From Flavobacteriaceae bacterium (GTDB taxonomy: Bacteria; Bacteroidota; Bacteroidia; Flavobacteriales; Flavobacteriaceae), in the NCBI GenBank assembly GCA_030683815.1, contig JAUXPJ010000017.1, forward strand, positions 1 to 64,000: DNA of 64,000 nucleotides. The letters run 5' to 3'. A program made the position numbers and the translations under genes. The notes under the pieces are model-generated. The model was not told where the DNA came from. It did not search any database and saw only the letters and a list, made by a program, of their open reading frames with translations. Positions 34,301 through 42,732 of this stretch are shown one piece after another (within the stretch, counting starts at the first letter, position 1; the number at the start of each line of letters is the position of its first letter).

Positions 34301-34488
34301 AAGTTAGGTTTGTTTGGAACTCCCGTAACGGCAGCACTTCTTCCGCCAATAAACGGACCAATATTTCTCCATCGAATTGAATTATACATTTCTTCGGGAT
34401 AACCAATTTTAGTTGTTTTCTGAGAGAATGCGTCCGTAGAAAAAATAATTAGAGCTGTAAATAAAAAAAGGAAAACACGATTTTTCAT
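31372..34488 (-). CDS. Secreted BNR/VPS10-type beta-propeller protein
   Basis: A 1038-residue exported protein. The signal peptide (residues 1-22) is followed by about a dozen Asp-box (BNR) repeats such as GGGVWKTTDAGNTWQNIS, GGVYKSVDAGKNW and DGLIHITKDNGKSWQNV, forming one or two sortilin-like propellers. The last 250 residues include a beta region and a helical, coiled-coil-like tail with many Lys and Glu. Often labelled glycosyl hydrolase or WD40/YVTN-type repeat protein; no sialidase catalytic set is evident, so binding is more likely than hydrolysis. No sorting tail for type IX secretion is obvious. Confidence 0.85.
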   Translation of the reverse strand: MKNRVFLFLFTALIIFSTDAFSQKTTKIGYPEEMYNSIRWRNIGPFIGGRSAAVTGVPNKPNLFYFGSTGGGVWKTTDAGNTWQNISDGFFGGSVGAVAVSESDPNVIYVGMGEKTVRGNVSSGDGMWKTVDGGKSWTSIGLLNSRHIPRVRIHPKNSDIVYAAVLGDLYKSSDERGIYKSSDGGKNWRKVLFSTADAGAIDLIIDPNNTRILYATTWKIRRTPYSLESGGDGSSLWKSTDEGETWINISKNNGLPKGIWGISGVTVSPKNSDIVYALIENENGGVYKSVDAGKNWKLFNSDRALRQRAWYYTRIYADSQDENIVYVVNVNYHKSTDGGKTFKSFNAPHGDHHDLWIAPEDNQRMIIADDGGAQVSFDGGENWTTYHNQPTGQFYRVVTDNHFPYRIYGAQQDNSTVRILHRTDGNSISERDWEDTAGGESAHIAVDPLNNDIVYGGSYGGFLTRVNHQTKEVRAINVWPDNPMGHGAENSKYRFQWNFPIFFSPHQPKKLYTTSNHVHVSFDEGHTFETISPDLTRNDPNTLKSSGGPITKDNTSVEYYGTIFATTESPLEEGLIWTGSDDGLIHITKDNGKSWQNVTPKLMPEWMMINCIEVHPSEKGSVYIVGTRYKLGDYKPYIYKTTDYGKTWKLITNGIPNEYFTRALRVDTQQKGLLYAGTEKGIFISFDDGENWKAFQLNLPIVPITDLAIKGDHLIAATQGRAFWIIDDLTPLRQLSSEKITADVILYKPQNSYRMKGSSRSISKTEGENHKGGVMVHFFVKDTLSKDHYSLSFYDNNGKLIKEFSSKPDKEKNVEKLELKKGANLFNWNMRYPDAEKVDGMILWWASLNGPTALPGSYKVTLSKNNILIEEQTFEILKDPRITSSFFDLQQQFDFTLSVQEKITEIHKTLKQVAKVREQLKHLKTLIGKEEQHKSIIEKIKKLEDTMIVIENELYQTKSKSSQDPLNFPIKLNNKLAHLNALISVGDYKPTNQMLVYKNEIFELIDAQLIKMNQLFTTDLKELNLLIKQSEVDFIQAK

Positions 34489-34611
34489 ATGTAGATATTT
34501 ATTGTTTTTTTACAAATATGACTATTTTATCATTTAAAAGTTTAGTTGTAATTAAATGCTAACTGTAAATCTATTAATTTATTTTAAATTAGAGCCCTAA
34601 GAGTTTTAACG

Positions 34612-35838
34612 ATGTCAGAAAGAACTATTTTTTTAGATTATAGAGAAAAGAATCCGAAAGGAAATCTGATTATTTCAGGTTCAAAAAGTGAATCAAATCG
34701 ATGGTTGATTTTAGAAAAATTATGGAACAATATAATAATCAACAATTTATCTGATGCAGAGGATACTCAATTATTACAAAAAGCATTATTATCTACTGAA
34801 GAATTAATTGATATTAATCACGCTGGAACCGCCATGCGGTTCTTAACTTCCTATTTTGCCTCCATCGAAGGAAAAAACATCATATTAACTGGTTCAGATA
34901 GAATGAAAAATAGACCTATTAAAATACTGGTTGATGCGTTAAAAAGTTTAGATGCAGCAATATCATATGTTGAAAAAGATGGATTTCCGCCTTTAAAAAT
35001 TTCCGGAAAAAAATTACTTAAAAATAAAGTTTCTATTGCAGGGAATGTCAGCAGTCAATATATTTCTTCGTTATTATTAATTGCACCATCATTGCCTAAT
35101 GGTTTAACGATAGAATTTTTAACAGAAATTACTTCAAGACCTTATTTAGAGATGACTATTACTCAATTGAAAGAGTTGGGAGTTTCTGTATTTTGGGAAA
35201 ACAATCTAGTTGTGGTTGAACCTTTTGATAACACAGATAAAAATAAGTTTGAAGTTATTGTTGAATCTGATTGGAGCTCAGCTTCTTATTTTTATAGTTT
35301 AATTGCTTTAAGTATAAATGGAGAAGTTAGGCTGAGTTCTTTTCATAAAAACAGCAAACAGGGAGATGCTGAATTAAGTAAACTTTACGAATTGTTTGGC
35401 GTTAACACCATTTTTAAAAATCATCAGATCCACTTAAAAAAGGAAACTGATTTTGTGCTGCCAAAATCAATCACATTAAACCTTGTCAACTCACCGGATA
35501 TTGCTCAAACCATTGCTGTGACTTGTTTGGGATTAAGTATTGATTGCACACTTACAGGTTTGCAGACCCTAAAAATTAAAGAAACAGATCGGTTGCAAGC
35601 GTTAAAAAATGAATTAGAAAAATTGGGAGTTCAAGTAGAAATTACACATAATAGTTTACAACTTTTTACTTCAAAACAATTAAATAAAAATGTTTTAATT
35701 GAAACTTATCACGATCATAGAATGGCTATGGCATTTGCGCCTTTATCATTAAAAACACCTATTAATATTAATGATATCAATGTTGTAGAAAAATCATATC
35801 CAAACTTTTGGAAAGATTTTCAACAGCTATTTCTTTAG
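34612..35838 (+). CDS. aroA: 3-phosphoshikimate 1-carboxyvinyltransferase (EPSP synthase)
   Basis: A 408-residue enzyme of the shikimate pathway. Motifs: ISGSKSESNRWLIL (about 21-34), NHAGTAMRFLTSYFA (phosphoenolpyruvate loop), GNVSSQYISSLLLIAPSLP and LKIKETDRLQALKNELEKLG, then YHDHRMAMAFAPLSL near 372-386. The PEP loop NAGTAMR has the usual Gly; the loop is shorter than in E. coli AroA, which ends beyond 420 residues. It stands alone; queA begins 169 bases later with its own promoter. Confidence 0.95.
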   Translation: MSERTIFLDYREKNPKGNLIISGSKSESNRWLILEKLWNNIIINNLSDAEDTQLLQKALLSTEELIDINHAGTAMRFLTSYFASIEGKNIILTGSDRMKNRPIKILVDALKSLDAAISYVEKDGFPPLKISGKKLLKNKVSIAGNVSSQYISSLLLIAPSLPNGLTIEFLTEITSRPYLEMTITQLKELGVSVFWENNLVVVEPFDNTDKNKFEVIVESDWSSASYFYSLIALSINGEVRLSSFHKNSKQGDAELSKLYELFGVNTIFKNHQIHLKKETDFVLPKSITLNLVNSPDIAQTIAVTCLGLSIDCTLTGLQTLKIKETDRLQALKNELEKLGVQVEITHNSLQLFTSKQLNKNVLIETYHDHRMAMAFAPLSLKTPININDINVVEKSYPNFWKDFQQLFL

Positions 35839-35866
35839 ATTTAACGAAAACTTTGTATTCAAATAC

Positions 35867-35898
35867 TTGACAAGCCCTTGTTCAATGTTGTATATTTG
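35867..35898 (+). promoter_or_regulatory. Promoter of queA
   Basis: TTG (35867-35869), 21 bases, TATATTTG (35891-35898). The leader is about 100 bases and contains short inverted repeats (GATTTTTTTGAAAAAATGG and GCAAT...ATTGC); I see no preQ1 riboswitch. Confidence 0.7.
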
Positions 35899-36007
35899 CC
35901 CGCTGATTTTTTTGAAAAAATGGCAATGATTTCATTTTTTAAGTGATAATTGCTGTGTGAATTTTAAAAAAATCGTTTAAAAATTGAAAATAACATAAAC
36001 CCTATAC

Positions 36008-37057
36008 ATGAAATTATCACATTTTGATTTCGATTTACCGCAAGAATTATTAGCAGAATACCCAACTGAAAACAGAGATGAATCTCGTTTGATGGTTATA
36101 AACAGAAAAGAAAAAACGATTGAACACAAGTTGTTTAAAGATATCATCGATTATTTTGACGAAGGAGATGTCATGATATTGAATAACACTAAAGTATTTC
36201 CGGCTCGTTTATATGGTGAAAAAGAAAAAACAGGAGCGCGCATTGAAGTATTTCTATTACGTGAGTTAAATACTGAAAGTAGATTGTGGGATGTTTTAGT
36301 AGATCCGGCAAGAAAAATCAGAATTGGCAATAAATTATTTTTTGGTGATGATCACAGTTTAGTGGCTGAGGTTATTGACAATACAACTTCAAGAGGGAGA
36401 ACACTGCGGTTTTTATATGATGGTTCTTATGAAGAATTTCGTAAAAAATTAAATGATTTAGGAGAAACTCCAATACCTAAGTATATCAAACGAAAAGTGA
36501 CATCGGAAGATAAAGAAAGATACCAAACTATTTTTGCCAAACACGAGGGCGCAGTTGCTGCTCCAACTGCCGGGTTACATTTTTCAAAACATTTAATGAA
36601 AAGATTAGAGATTAAAGGCGTTGAATTTCCTGAACTGACTTTACATGTTGGATTGGGAACTTTTAATCCGGTAGAAGTTGAAGATTTATCCAAACACAAA
36701 ATGGATTCCGAAGAAATTATCATTCCTGAAAATTGTACGATAGTTGTTAATAATGCCATCAAAAATAACAAAAGAGTTTGTGCTGTAGGTACAACTGCAA
36801 TGCGTTCAATCGAAAGTTCTGTTTCCTCCAATGGACAATTAAATCCGTATACCGGGTGGACCAATAAATTTATTTTTCCTCCTTACGAATTTAGTATTGC
36901 CAATTGTATGATTACAAATTTTCACACGCCAAAATCTACTCTGATGATGATGACAGCTGCATTTGGAGGCTATGATTTAATCATGAAAGCTTATAAGGAA
37001 GCTGTTAAAGAGAAGTATCGTTTTTATACATATGGTGATGCCATGCTGATTATTTAA
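36008..37057 (+). CDS. queA: S-adenosylmethionine:tRNA ribosyltransferase-isomerase
   Basis: A 349-residue QueA that transfers the ribosyl part of SAM to preQ1 in tRNA to form epoxyqueuosine. Conserved: [24 protein letters not shown] at the start (in part), [33 protein letters not shown] and [19 protein letters not shown] hairpin terminator follows and rlmN comes next. Confidence 0.97.
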   Translation: MKLSHFDFDLPQELLAEYPTENRDESRLMVINRKEKTIEHKLFKDIIDYFDEGDVMILNNTKVFPARLYGEKEKTGARIEVFLLRELNTESRLWDVLVDPARKIRIGNKLFFGDDHSLVAEVIDNTTSRGRTLRFLYDGSYEEFRKKLNDLGETPIPKYIKRKVTSEDKERYQTIFAKHEGAVAAPTAGLHFSKHLMKRLEIKGVEFPELTLHVGLGTFNPVEVEDLSKHKMDSEEIIIPENCTIVVNNAIKNNKRVCAVGTTAMRSIESSVSSNGQLNPYTGWTNKFIFPPYEFSIANCMITNFHTPKSTLMMMTAAFGGYDLIMKAYKEAVKEKYRFYTYGDAMLII

Positions 37058-37078
37058 CACAATAATTAAATAGTTAGT

Positions 37079-37108
37079 ATTCCCGCTTTATGCGGGAATA
37101 TTTTTTTA
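37079..37108 (+). terminator. Terminator after queA
   Basis: ATTCCCGC, TTTA, TGCGGGAAT and TTTTTTT. It covers the upstream Met codon of the rlmN frame (37090), which argues for the later start. Confidence 0.85.
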
Positions 37109-37119
37109 AATTTATATTG

Positions 37120-38160
37120 ATGACAAAAAAACGAGATATAAGAGCTTTAACAAAAGAAGAGTTAAGAAAATTTTTTGTGGATAAAGGAGAAAAACCTTTT
37201 CGTGGCAACCAGATTTATGAATGGCTTTGGCATAAATCTGCCCACTATTTTGTTGATATGTCTAATATTTCGAAAGAAATTAGGTTGATGTTAGAAGAGC
37301 AGTTTGTCATCAATCATATCAAAGTTGATCAATCACAACGGAGTAATGACGGTACTATCAAAAATGCTATCAAATTACACGATGGTTATGTTGTAGAATC
37401 TGTTTTAATACCAACCGATAAAAGAACAACCGCTTGCGTTTCCAGTCAGGTGGGTTGTAGTTTAGATTGTACCTTTTGCGCTACGGCTCAACTTCAGAAA
37501 AAAAGAAATCTCAATCCGGATGAAATTTACGACCAAGTGGTGGTTATCAATCAGCAAAGTAAGTTGTATTACGGCAGAAAATTAACAAATATTGTATTTA
37601 TGGGAATGGGAGAACCCTTGATGAACTACAATAATGTGCTTGCAGCTATTGAAAAAATTACAATGGATGAAGGATTAGGAATGTCTCCAAAACGTATTAC
37701 TTTGTCAACTTCAGGAATTCCTAAAATGATTAAAAAACTGGCTGATGATGAGGTGAAATTCAATTTGGCAGTTTCATTACATACTGCACAAGAGGAAGTT
37801 AGAAAAAAAATCATGCCATTTTCTGAAAGTTTTCCTTTAGATGATTTGAAAGAATCACTCCTTTATTGGTACTCCAAAACGAAACAAAAGGTATCTTTTG
37901 AATATGTGGTTTGGAAAGGTATCAATGATACACAAGAAGCCATTGATGCATTGGTAAAGTTTTGTAAACAAGTACCGAGTAAAGTCAATTTAATTGAATA
38001 TAATCCTGTTGAAAACTCCGGATTTATTCAAGCAAGTCCTGAAATAATCAATCAATATATTACAACTTTAGAGCGCAATCAAATAGTTGTAAATGTCAGG
38101 AAGAGTAGAGGCAAGGATATTGATGCTGCCTGCGGACAATTAGCGAACAAGAGTTCATAA
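37120..38160 (+). CDS. rlmN: 23S rRNA (adenine2503-C2)-methyltransferase
   Basis: A radical SAM methyltransferase that methylates A2503 of 23S rRNA and A37 of some tRNAs. The cluster motif CxxxCxxC is in VGCSLDCTFCATAQ; other landmarks are IVFMGMGEPLMNYNNVL, LSTSGIPKMIKKLA, FNLAVSLHTA, SFEYVVWKGIND and, near the end, IDAACGQLAN with the catalytic C-terminal Cys. The ATG at 37120 gives 346 residues; the earlier ATG at 37090 lies in the queA terminator hairpin. Confidence 0.96.
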   Translation: MTKKRDIRALTKEELRKFFVDKGEKPFRGNQIYEWLWHKSAHYFVDMSNISKEIRLMLEEQFVINHIKVDQSQRSNDGTIKNAIKLHDGYVVESVLIPTDKRTTACVSSQVGCSLDCTFCATAQLQKKRNLNPDEIYDQVVVINQQSKLYYGRKLTNIVFMGMGEPLMNYNNVLAAIEKITMDEGLGMSPKRITLSTSGIPKMIKKLADDEVKFNLAVSLHTAQEEVRKKIMPFSESFPLDDLKESLLYWYSKTKQKVSFEYVVWKGINDTQEAIDALVKFCKQVPSKVNLIEYNPVENSGFIQASPEIINQYITTLERNQIVVNVRKSRGKDIDAACGQLANKSS

Positions 38161-38191
38161 AAAAAAGTAGTTTTGCTTCCTTTTTTTATGA
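38160..38191. terminator. Weak bidirectional terminator
   Basis: A-run with GTAG, TTTTG, CTTCC and a T-run form an imperfect hairpin just after rlmN, between it and the convergent heme A synthase gene. Confidence 0.4.
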
Positions 38192-38204
38192 AATTACAAT
38201 TTAC

Positions 38205-39239
38205 TTATGTTCTATACTTAAATAAATAGTATGAAATTACTAAACTCATTAAAAGCATTACGGCTACCAGCTGATGTAAAATTCCCAATAAAATTGGAAC
38301 AGAAAACAACAAGGTTAATACGCCTAAAATGAACTGCAAAGTAGTGGTGTGCAAAATCATTTTAATACTTTTTGATTGACCGGCAGAAATAACTTCTTTT
38401 CTCGATTTTATAAAAACCCAAAGTATAAAAAGTAAAATACTTGCTCCCAACCACCGATGAATAAATTGTACTGATATTGGATTTTCGATAAAACTCATCA
38501 ATCCAATTTCTTGAAAAGCAGTTGTTACACTTTCAGGTAACCATTCTTTTCCCATTTTAGGAAAAGTAGGATACACATAACCTGCTTTTAAACCCGACAT
38601 AAATGCCCCAAAAATGATTTGAGTGCCAAGCAATAAAAAAGTAATTCTCAATAAATTTCTTATTTTTCGATGTTTTGGATACACATAATTGATGATGGGA
38701 ATTCGAATTTTTAAGATTTCCCAAACAATAAAGCAGAGTAAAATTAACGCCAATCCTAAATGAATTGCCAATCGATAATGACTAACATGGGGATTATCTA
38801 CCAATCCGCTTTTTACCATATACCATCCGGCATATCCTTGAAGTGCGCCCAATAAGAAAATAATTAAGAGGTTTTTAAACAGTTTTGAGCCTTTTATTTT
38901 TCGGGTAAATGAAAAATATAAGAAAGGAATGATGAATACGATTCCGGTTAAACGACCTAAAAATCTATGGAGATATTCCCAAAAGAAAATCTTTTTAAAA
39001 TCATCTAAGGTAAAATGAGCGTTTTTAATCTGAAATTCGGGCGAACGTTGGTAATGTTCAAATTCTGTTTGCCATGCTGTTTCATTAAGTGGCGGTAAAA
39101 TTCCTGTAATTGGTTTCCAATGAACGATAGATAATCCAGATTCTGTAAGTCTGGTTATCCCTCCAATTACAATCATTGCAATAACTAAAACAGCACCAAG
39201 CATCAGCCATTTTTCTATTATTTTCGGAGTTTTATTCAT
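38205..39239 (-). CDS. ctaA: Heme A synthase (COX15/CtaA)
   Basis: An eight-helix membrane protein that oxidises heme O to heme A for the aa3-type oxidase. Motifs: IGGITRLTESGLSIVHWKP (quoted up to 20), EYLHRFLGRLTGIVF, NPHVSHYRLAIHLGLALI and FIHRWLGASILLFI, with the conserved His ligands. The frame is open to 39296, but the ATG at 39239 (MNKTPKIIEKW, 344 residues) fits family starts better. It is the last gene of the oxidase cluster. Confidence 0.93.
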   Translation of the reverse strand: MNKTPKIIEKWLMLGAVLVIAMIVIGGITRLTESGLSIVHWKPITGILPPLNETAWQTEFEHYQRSPEFQIKNAHFTLDDFKKIFFWEYLHRFLGRLTGIVFIIPFLYFSFTRKIKGSKLFKNLLIIFLLGALQGYAGWYMVKSGLVDNPHVSHYRLAIHLGLALILLCFIVWEILKIRIPIINYVYPKHRKIRNLLRITFLLLGTQIIFGAFMSGLKAGYVYPTFPKMGKEWLPESVTTAFQEIGLMSFIENPISVQFIHRWLGASILLFILWVFIKSRKEVISAGQSKSIKMILHTTTLQFILGVLTLLFSVPILLGILHQLVAVMLLMSLVISYYLFKYRT

Positions 39240-39309
39240 ACTTTTTTTGTTTGTAATGTTTTTAATGTTATAAAGTTTGTAAAGTCTAATATTCACTGAA
39301 AACTGAGAC

Positions 39310-39969
39310 TTAAAACTGCTGTATTTTTTCTTTCAATAAAAATTTTATATCATCAACTAATTGATTTACTTGCTTTTCATCAAAACTGTCATACATGCCT
39401 CTTATGTGTTTTTGTTGATCAATCAACACCAAATTGGATGAATGGAAAAACCCGCCCTCTGCTAAATTATCTTTTCCCATTCCCAAGTAAAAACCGTTCA
39501 TTCCCAACTCATAAACCACCTTTTGTTCTGCTCTTAAAAAATGCCAATTAGCAAAATCGGCCTGATATTTTTCGCCAAATTGTTTCAATCTTTCTGGTGA
39601 ATCTCTTTTTGGATCGACGGTAAATGAAAATTGTTGATAATTTTTTAATCCCTTGGTTTTTTCTTGAATTTTTTGAAGTTGCCGGGTTTGTTTCGGACAA
39701 ATAGTGGGGCAACTTGTAAATATAAAATTGACAACAGTTACCTTATTTTCTAAAATTTGATGCGTAATTTTTTGATGTTTCTGATTGATAAATTCAAAAT
39801 CCGGAACGGTGTGATAAATGGTATCGATGGTAGTTTTTCCATTTACATTTTTTTTAATTGGTTGATGAAATCCGATATAGGGCAATGTTTTTTCAGATTT
39901 TTGACATCCAACAAAAATCATCAATAAAAAGGGAAGAAATAAAATAGGTATAATTTTTAATCGCATCAA
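39310..39969 (-). CDS. SCO1/SenC copper chaperone
   Basis: A 219-residue lipoprotein-like membrane-anchored protein (lipobox MIFVGCQK). The copper motif CxxxC is in FTSCPTICPKQTRQ, and the third ligand His in GGFFHSSNLVLID. SCO proteins help build the CuA site of oxidase subunit II. It follows a small membrane protein gene with a 3-base gap. Confidence 0.93.
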   Translation of the reverse strand: MMRLKIIPILFLPFLLMIFVGCQKSEKTLPYIGFHQPIKKNVNGKTTIDTIYHTVPDFEFINQKHQKITHQILENKVTVVNFIFTSCPTICPKQTRQLQKIQEKTKGLKNYQQFSFTVDPKRDSPERLKQFGEKYQADFANWHFLRAEQKVVYELGMNGFYLGMGKDNLAEGGFFHSSNLVLIDQQKHIRGMYDSFDEKQVNQLVDDIKFLLKEKIQQF

Positions 39970-39972
39970 ATT

Positions 39973-40188
39973 TTATGATTTAAAATGTTTGTACATAAAA
40001 TAACCAACGGCAGCGATTAATAAATAAGGGATAAACATCAGGTACAAAATTCCGTTATTAATCCCATTTGCACCCACGCCGCCCGATTTAATTTCTGCTT
40101 CTAAAGCTGCTTTACACATGGCACATTGGGCAAATATAAAGTCAAAAGAGAGCAATAGTAAAATCAGTATTATGAATTTTTTTTGCAT
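39973..40188 (-). CDS. Small CxxC membrane protein in the oxidase cluster
   Basis: A 71-residue protein with a signal (residues 1-20), then QCAMCKAALE, a loop rich in Gly and Asn, and one membrane helix ending MYKHFKS. A CxxC close to the membrane suggests metal handling or redox help in oxidase assembly. Similar small proteins lie beside SCO genes in many Flavobacteria. Function is inferred only from context. Confidence 0.65.
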   Translation of the reverse strand: MQKKFIILILLLLSFDFIFAQCAMCKAALEAEIKSGGVGANGINNGILYLMFIPYLLIAAVGYFMYKHFKS

Positions 40189-40194
40189 TGTAAA

Positions 40195-40878
40195 TTATGA
40201 TTTTTTAGTAGTAATCAATGGTTTTCGATCTTCTTTTAAAGGCACATAAAGTTCTTTAAGCAAAATATCGATGGCATCAATAAGGTTTTGTTTTACGGTT
40301 TTATGAACAGTTCCGTCAAAATAACTTCTGATTCTCCCCCTAAAATCGATTAAAACCAAATCGGTTGGAATGTTTTCATTATCAATACTATCAATAAAAA
40401 GTTTTTTATTGATAAAATTGTCAGTTTCCAGTTGATTTGCTGAAACAAAATAAAAATTCTCGGTATTTTTAGTCACTTTTTGCGCCATTTCTTTGAGTTG
40501 ATTGGCATCTATTTCGGTGGTAGAAACAGCTAAAAATTGAACGTTTTTATCGCCCTCAAATTTTTGCTGTAAATATTTGATATTGGTCAAAATCTCGGGT
40601 GTAAAAGTTGCATCATTTTTATTGAAAAATCCGATAATGGTTATTTTATCTTTTAAATCATCCGAAGAAAAAATTTCATTATGTTGATTGATAAAGCTAA
40701 AATTATGAAGTGTATAAAACGCTTTAGTCGATTTTTTTACCCGAATTATTTGCTGATGTTCACCATAAATAGGAAGCCGTTTATATTGATGATTTCCTGT
40801 TTTTAATCCGAAATAAAAAAGCGATGGCAATGCAATTATTGCCAAAACGACCCAATTATTTTTTTTGAATAGTTGCAT
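40195..40878 (-). CDS. SCO-like protein without the copper cysteines
   Basis: A membrane-anchored protein with one N-terminal helix and a thioredoxin-like fold (FSFINQHNEIFSSDDLKDKI, IIGFFNKNDATFTPEIL, NIPTDLVLIDFRGRIRSYFDG). Where SCO1 has CxxxCP there is NKNDATFT, so copper binding is not expected. The start may be at 40902, which would overlap the subunit IV gene by 13 bases; the ATG at 40878 (MQLFKKNNW) is more likely. It is part of the oxidase cluster. Confidence 0.65.
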   Translation of the reverse strand: MQLFKKNNWVVLAIIALPSLFYFGLKTGNHQYKRLPIYGEHQQIIRVKKSTKAFYTLHNFSFINQHNEIFSSDDLKDKITIIGFFNKNDATFTPEILTNIKYLQQKFEGDKNVQFLAVSTTEIDANQLKEMAQKVTKNTENFYFVSANQLETDNFINKKLFIDSIDNENIPTDLVLIDFRGRIRSYFDGTVHKTVKQNLIDAIDILLKELYVPLKEDRKPLITTKKS

Positions 40879-40889
40879 AAAAATATTTT

Positions 40890-41252
40890 TTACCAAAGCC
40901 ATTGATGCATGATAACTGAATAATTTCCTTCATTTAAAATGAGTGCAATTAAATATAATCCGAGGATTACATAAGGTATGATGATGATTTTAATGAGAAA
41001 TGATTTTTCATATTTTAAGTGCATATAGTATGAAACGATTAGATATGCTTTAGCAACTGTTAACAGTAAAAAAGTGTTTTTAACAAAAAACCAAGAAAGT
41101 CTCCATTCTTTATAAAAAAGTCCGAGTGTAATTTCAAGCACGGTTACCGCCAGTAAAATCCAGAAAATCCGCCAAATTAATTTTCTTGTCTGCTTACCTT
41201 CAACTTCTGTTTTTTGATGGTAATATCGTAATGATTCATCTTGATGTTCCAT
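40890..41252 (-). CDS. Cytochrome c oxidase subunit IV
   Basis: A small three-helix subunit of the heme-copper oxidase (KLIWRIFWILLAVTVLEITLGL, FFVKNTFLLLTVAKAYLIV, YMHLKYEKSFLIKIIIIPYV). Length about 120 residues from ATG at 41252, eight bases after the subunit III gene; the frame is open to 41318 but that part overlaps subunit III. The HLKYEK motif is common in Bacteroidetes subunit IV. Confidence 0.85.
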   Translation of the reverse strand: MEHQDESLRYYHQKTEVEGKQTRKLIWRIFWILLAVTVLEITLGLFYKEWRLSWFFVKNTFLLLTVAKAYLIVSYYMHLKYEKSFLIKIIIIPYVILGLYLIALILNEGNYSVIMHQWLW

Positions 41253-41260
41253 AATATTTT

Positions 41261-42118
41261 TTAAATTAAATAGAAGAATGTAAAAATAAATACCCAAACT
41301 AAATCGACAAAATGCCAATAAAGGCCCACTTTTTCGACCATTTCATAATGTCCTCTTTTTTGATAAGTTCCTTTATAAACATTCAATAAAACAATTAAAT
41401 TGAGAATTACGCCGCTAAAAACATGGAGACCGTGAAAGCCGGTAATAAAGAAGAAGAAGTTTCCAAAAAGTTTATGCCCGTATTCATTTACTGATAAATT
41501 GGCGCCATAAACCGGAGTACTGTTTTGTGTAAGTTTAGATAATTCTTCACCAGAAACCGTGTAATAACCCGCTTCATTTTGCCAAGGTAAAATTAATTGT
41601 TGTTTTGATTCATCTTCCCATCGGGCAATGATACCATTGGTAGATTTAACGTCTCCATCGGGTAATTGATAATATCCCTTCTCCAATTGAACTGCTCCAT
41701 TTTCAGTCCCCTTGATAAAATGTCCCCATTCCCAAGCTTGCGAACCTAAGAAAATAAGTCCGCCAACGATGGTTAAACCAAGCCAAATTTTAACACCTTT
41801 ATGATACAATCTTTGTCCGGATTCAACGGCTAAAACCATGGTAACCGAGCTCATAATCAACACAAAGGTCATAAAACCCACATATAACAACGGATGATTT
41901 CCGTGTAAAAAAGGGAAATGTGTAAATACATTTTCGGCACTTGGCCAAATGTCAATAAAATAGTGGCGATAAAATCCGTATGCGACTAAAAATCCGGAGA
42001 AAGTAAGTGCATCAGAAATCAAGAAAAACCACATCATCAGTTTTCCATAGCTGGTTTTGAAGGGCGAAATTCCGCCGCCCCAATTTGATTTTTCTTCTGT
42101 AAGATTGGTTTGAGACAT
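41261..42118 (-). CDS. ctaE: Cytochrome c oxidase subunit III (long form)
   Basis: A 285-residue subunit III with seven membrane segments (FFLISDALTFSGFLVAYGF; SQAWEWGHFIKGTENG; FITGFHGLHVFSGVILNLIV; GLYWHFVDLVWVFIFTFFYL). It holds an unusual hydrophilic loop of about 60 residues between segments 3 and 4 (ADGDVKS-type region, roughly residues 140-205). Subunit III supports proton pumping stability. A second, shorter subunit III lies just upstream. Confidence 0.94.
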   Translation of the reverse strand: MSQTNLTEEKSNWGGGISPFKTSYGKLMMWFFLISDALTFSGFLVAYGFYRHYFIDIWPSAENVFTHFPFLHGNHPLLYVGFMTFVLIMSSVTMVLAVESGQRLYHKGVKIWLGLTIVGGLIFLGSQAWEWGHFIKGTENGAVQLEKGYYQLPDGDVKSTNGIIARWEDESKQQLILPWQNEAGYYTVSGEELSKLTQNSTPVYGANLSVNEYGHKLFGNFFFFITGFHGLHVFSGVILNLIVLLNVYKGTYQKRGHYEMVEKVGLYWHFVDLVWVFIFTFFYLI

Positions 42119-42128
42119 AATATTATTG

Positions 42129-42722
42129 TTATTTCGACATCATTATTGATAAAAACAGAAATAAATACAACCAAAGAATTCCTAAAAAATGCCAATAAGT
42201 TAAACTCAATTTAACTCCCGAGTAGTTGTTGCTATTGTATTTATTCATTATTGATTTTGTGCTTACAACTCCTAAACTAATTATTCCGAAAAATAGATGT
42301 AAAATATGTAGAACAGTTAATGCATAAAAATAAGAACTTGATGTAGTACTTTGATTACCAGTTGCATAAATTCCCTGTTGATATAAATTTGTCAATCCGA
42401 TATATTGAAAATAGATAAATGCAAAACCTAAAATTAATGTGGAAATAAACAGTATTTTTGGTAGTTTCAGATTATTTTTTTTAATGAAACTAAATCCAAT
42501 TTGATAGGTAATACTGCTCAAAATAATCACAGCAGAACTATACCAAAAAGTGTTAGGTAAAGCAAATATTTTCCAAGCAGCACTTGTGCTACTTACGATT
42601 ACAGCGCTGGTTAAGCCGGCAAAAAACATAATTATACTGACTAAACCAATCCATAAGAGTGGCTCTTGAGCTTTTTTATTTTCAGAGAAATCGTAATTTG
42701 ATATTGATAAATTATTTTCCAT
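42129..42722 (-). CDS. Cytochrome c oxidase subunit III (short form)
   Basis: A 197-residue subunit III-like protein with five or six membrane segments (LLWIGLVSIIMFFAGLTSAV, ALTVLHILHLFFGIISLG, LTYWHFLGILWLYLFLFL). The WHFLGILW motif is the family mark. It is ten bases upstream of the long form and downstream of subunit I. Paired subunit III genes are typical of Bacteroidetes oxidase clusters. Confidence 0.9.
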   Translation of the reverse strand: MENNLSISNYDFSENKKAQEPLLWIGLVSIIMFFAGLTSAVIVSSTSAAWKIFALPNTFWYSSAVIILSSITYQIGFSFIKKNNLKLPKILFISTLILGFAFIYFQYIGLTNLYQQGIYATGNQSTTSSSYFYALTVLHILHLFFGIISLGVVSTKSIMNKYNSNNYSGVKLSLTYWHFLGILWLYLFLFLSIMMSK

Positions 42723-42732
42723 TACTTAAAAA

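Noticed and set aside
35899-36007. Possible preQ1 riboswitch upstream of queA
   Set aside because: The consensus hairpin and A-rich tail of preQ1 aptamers could not be found in the leader.
36427-36864. 145-codon frame on the opposite strand of queA
   Set aside because: queA is a complete, well-conserved gene; the antisense frame is a by-product.
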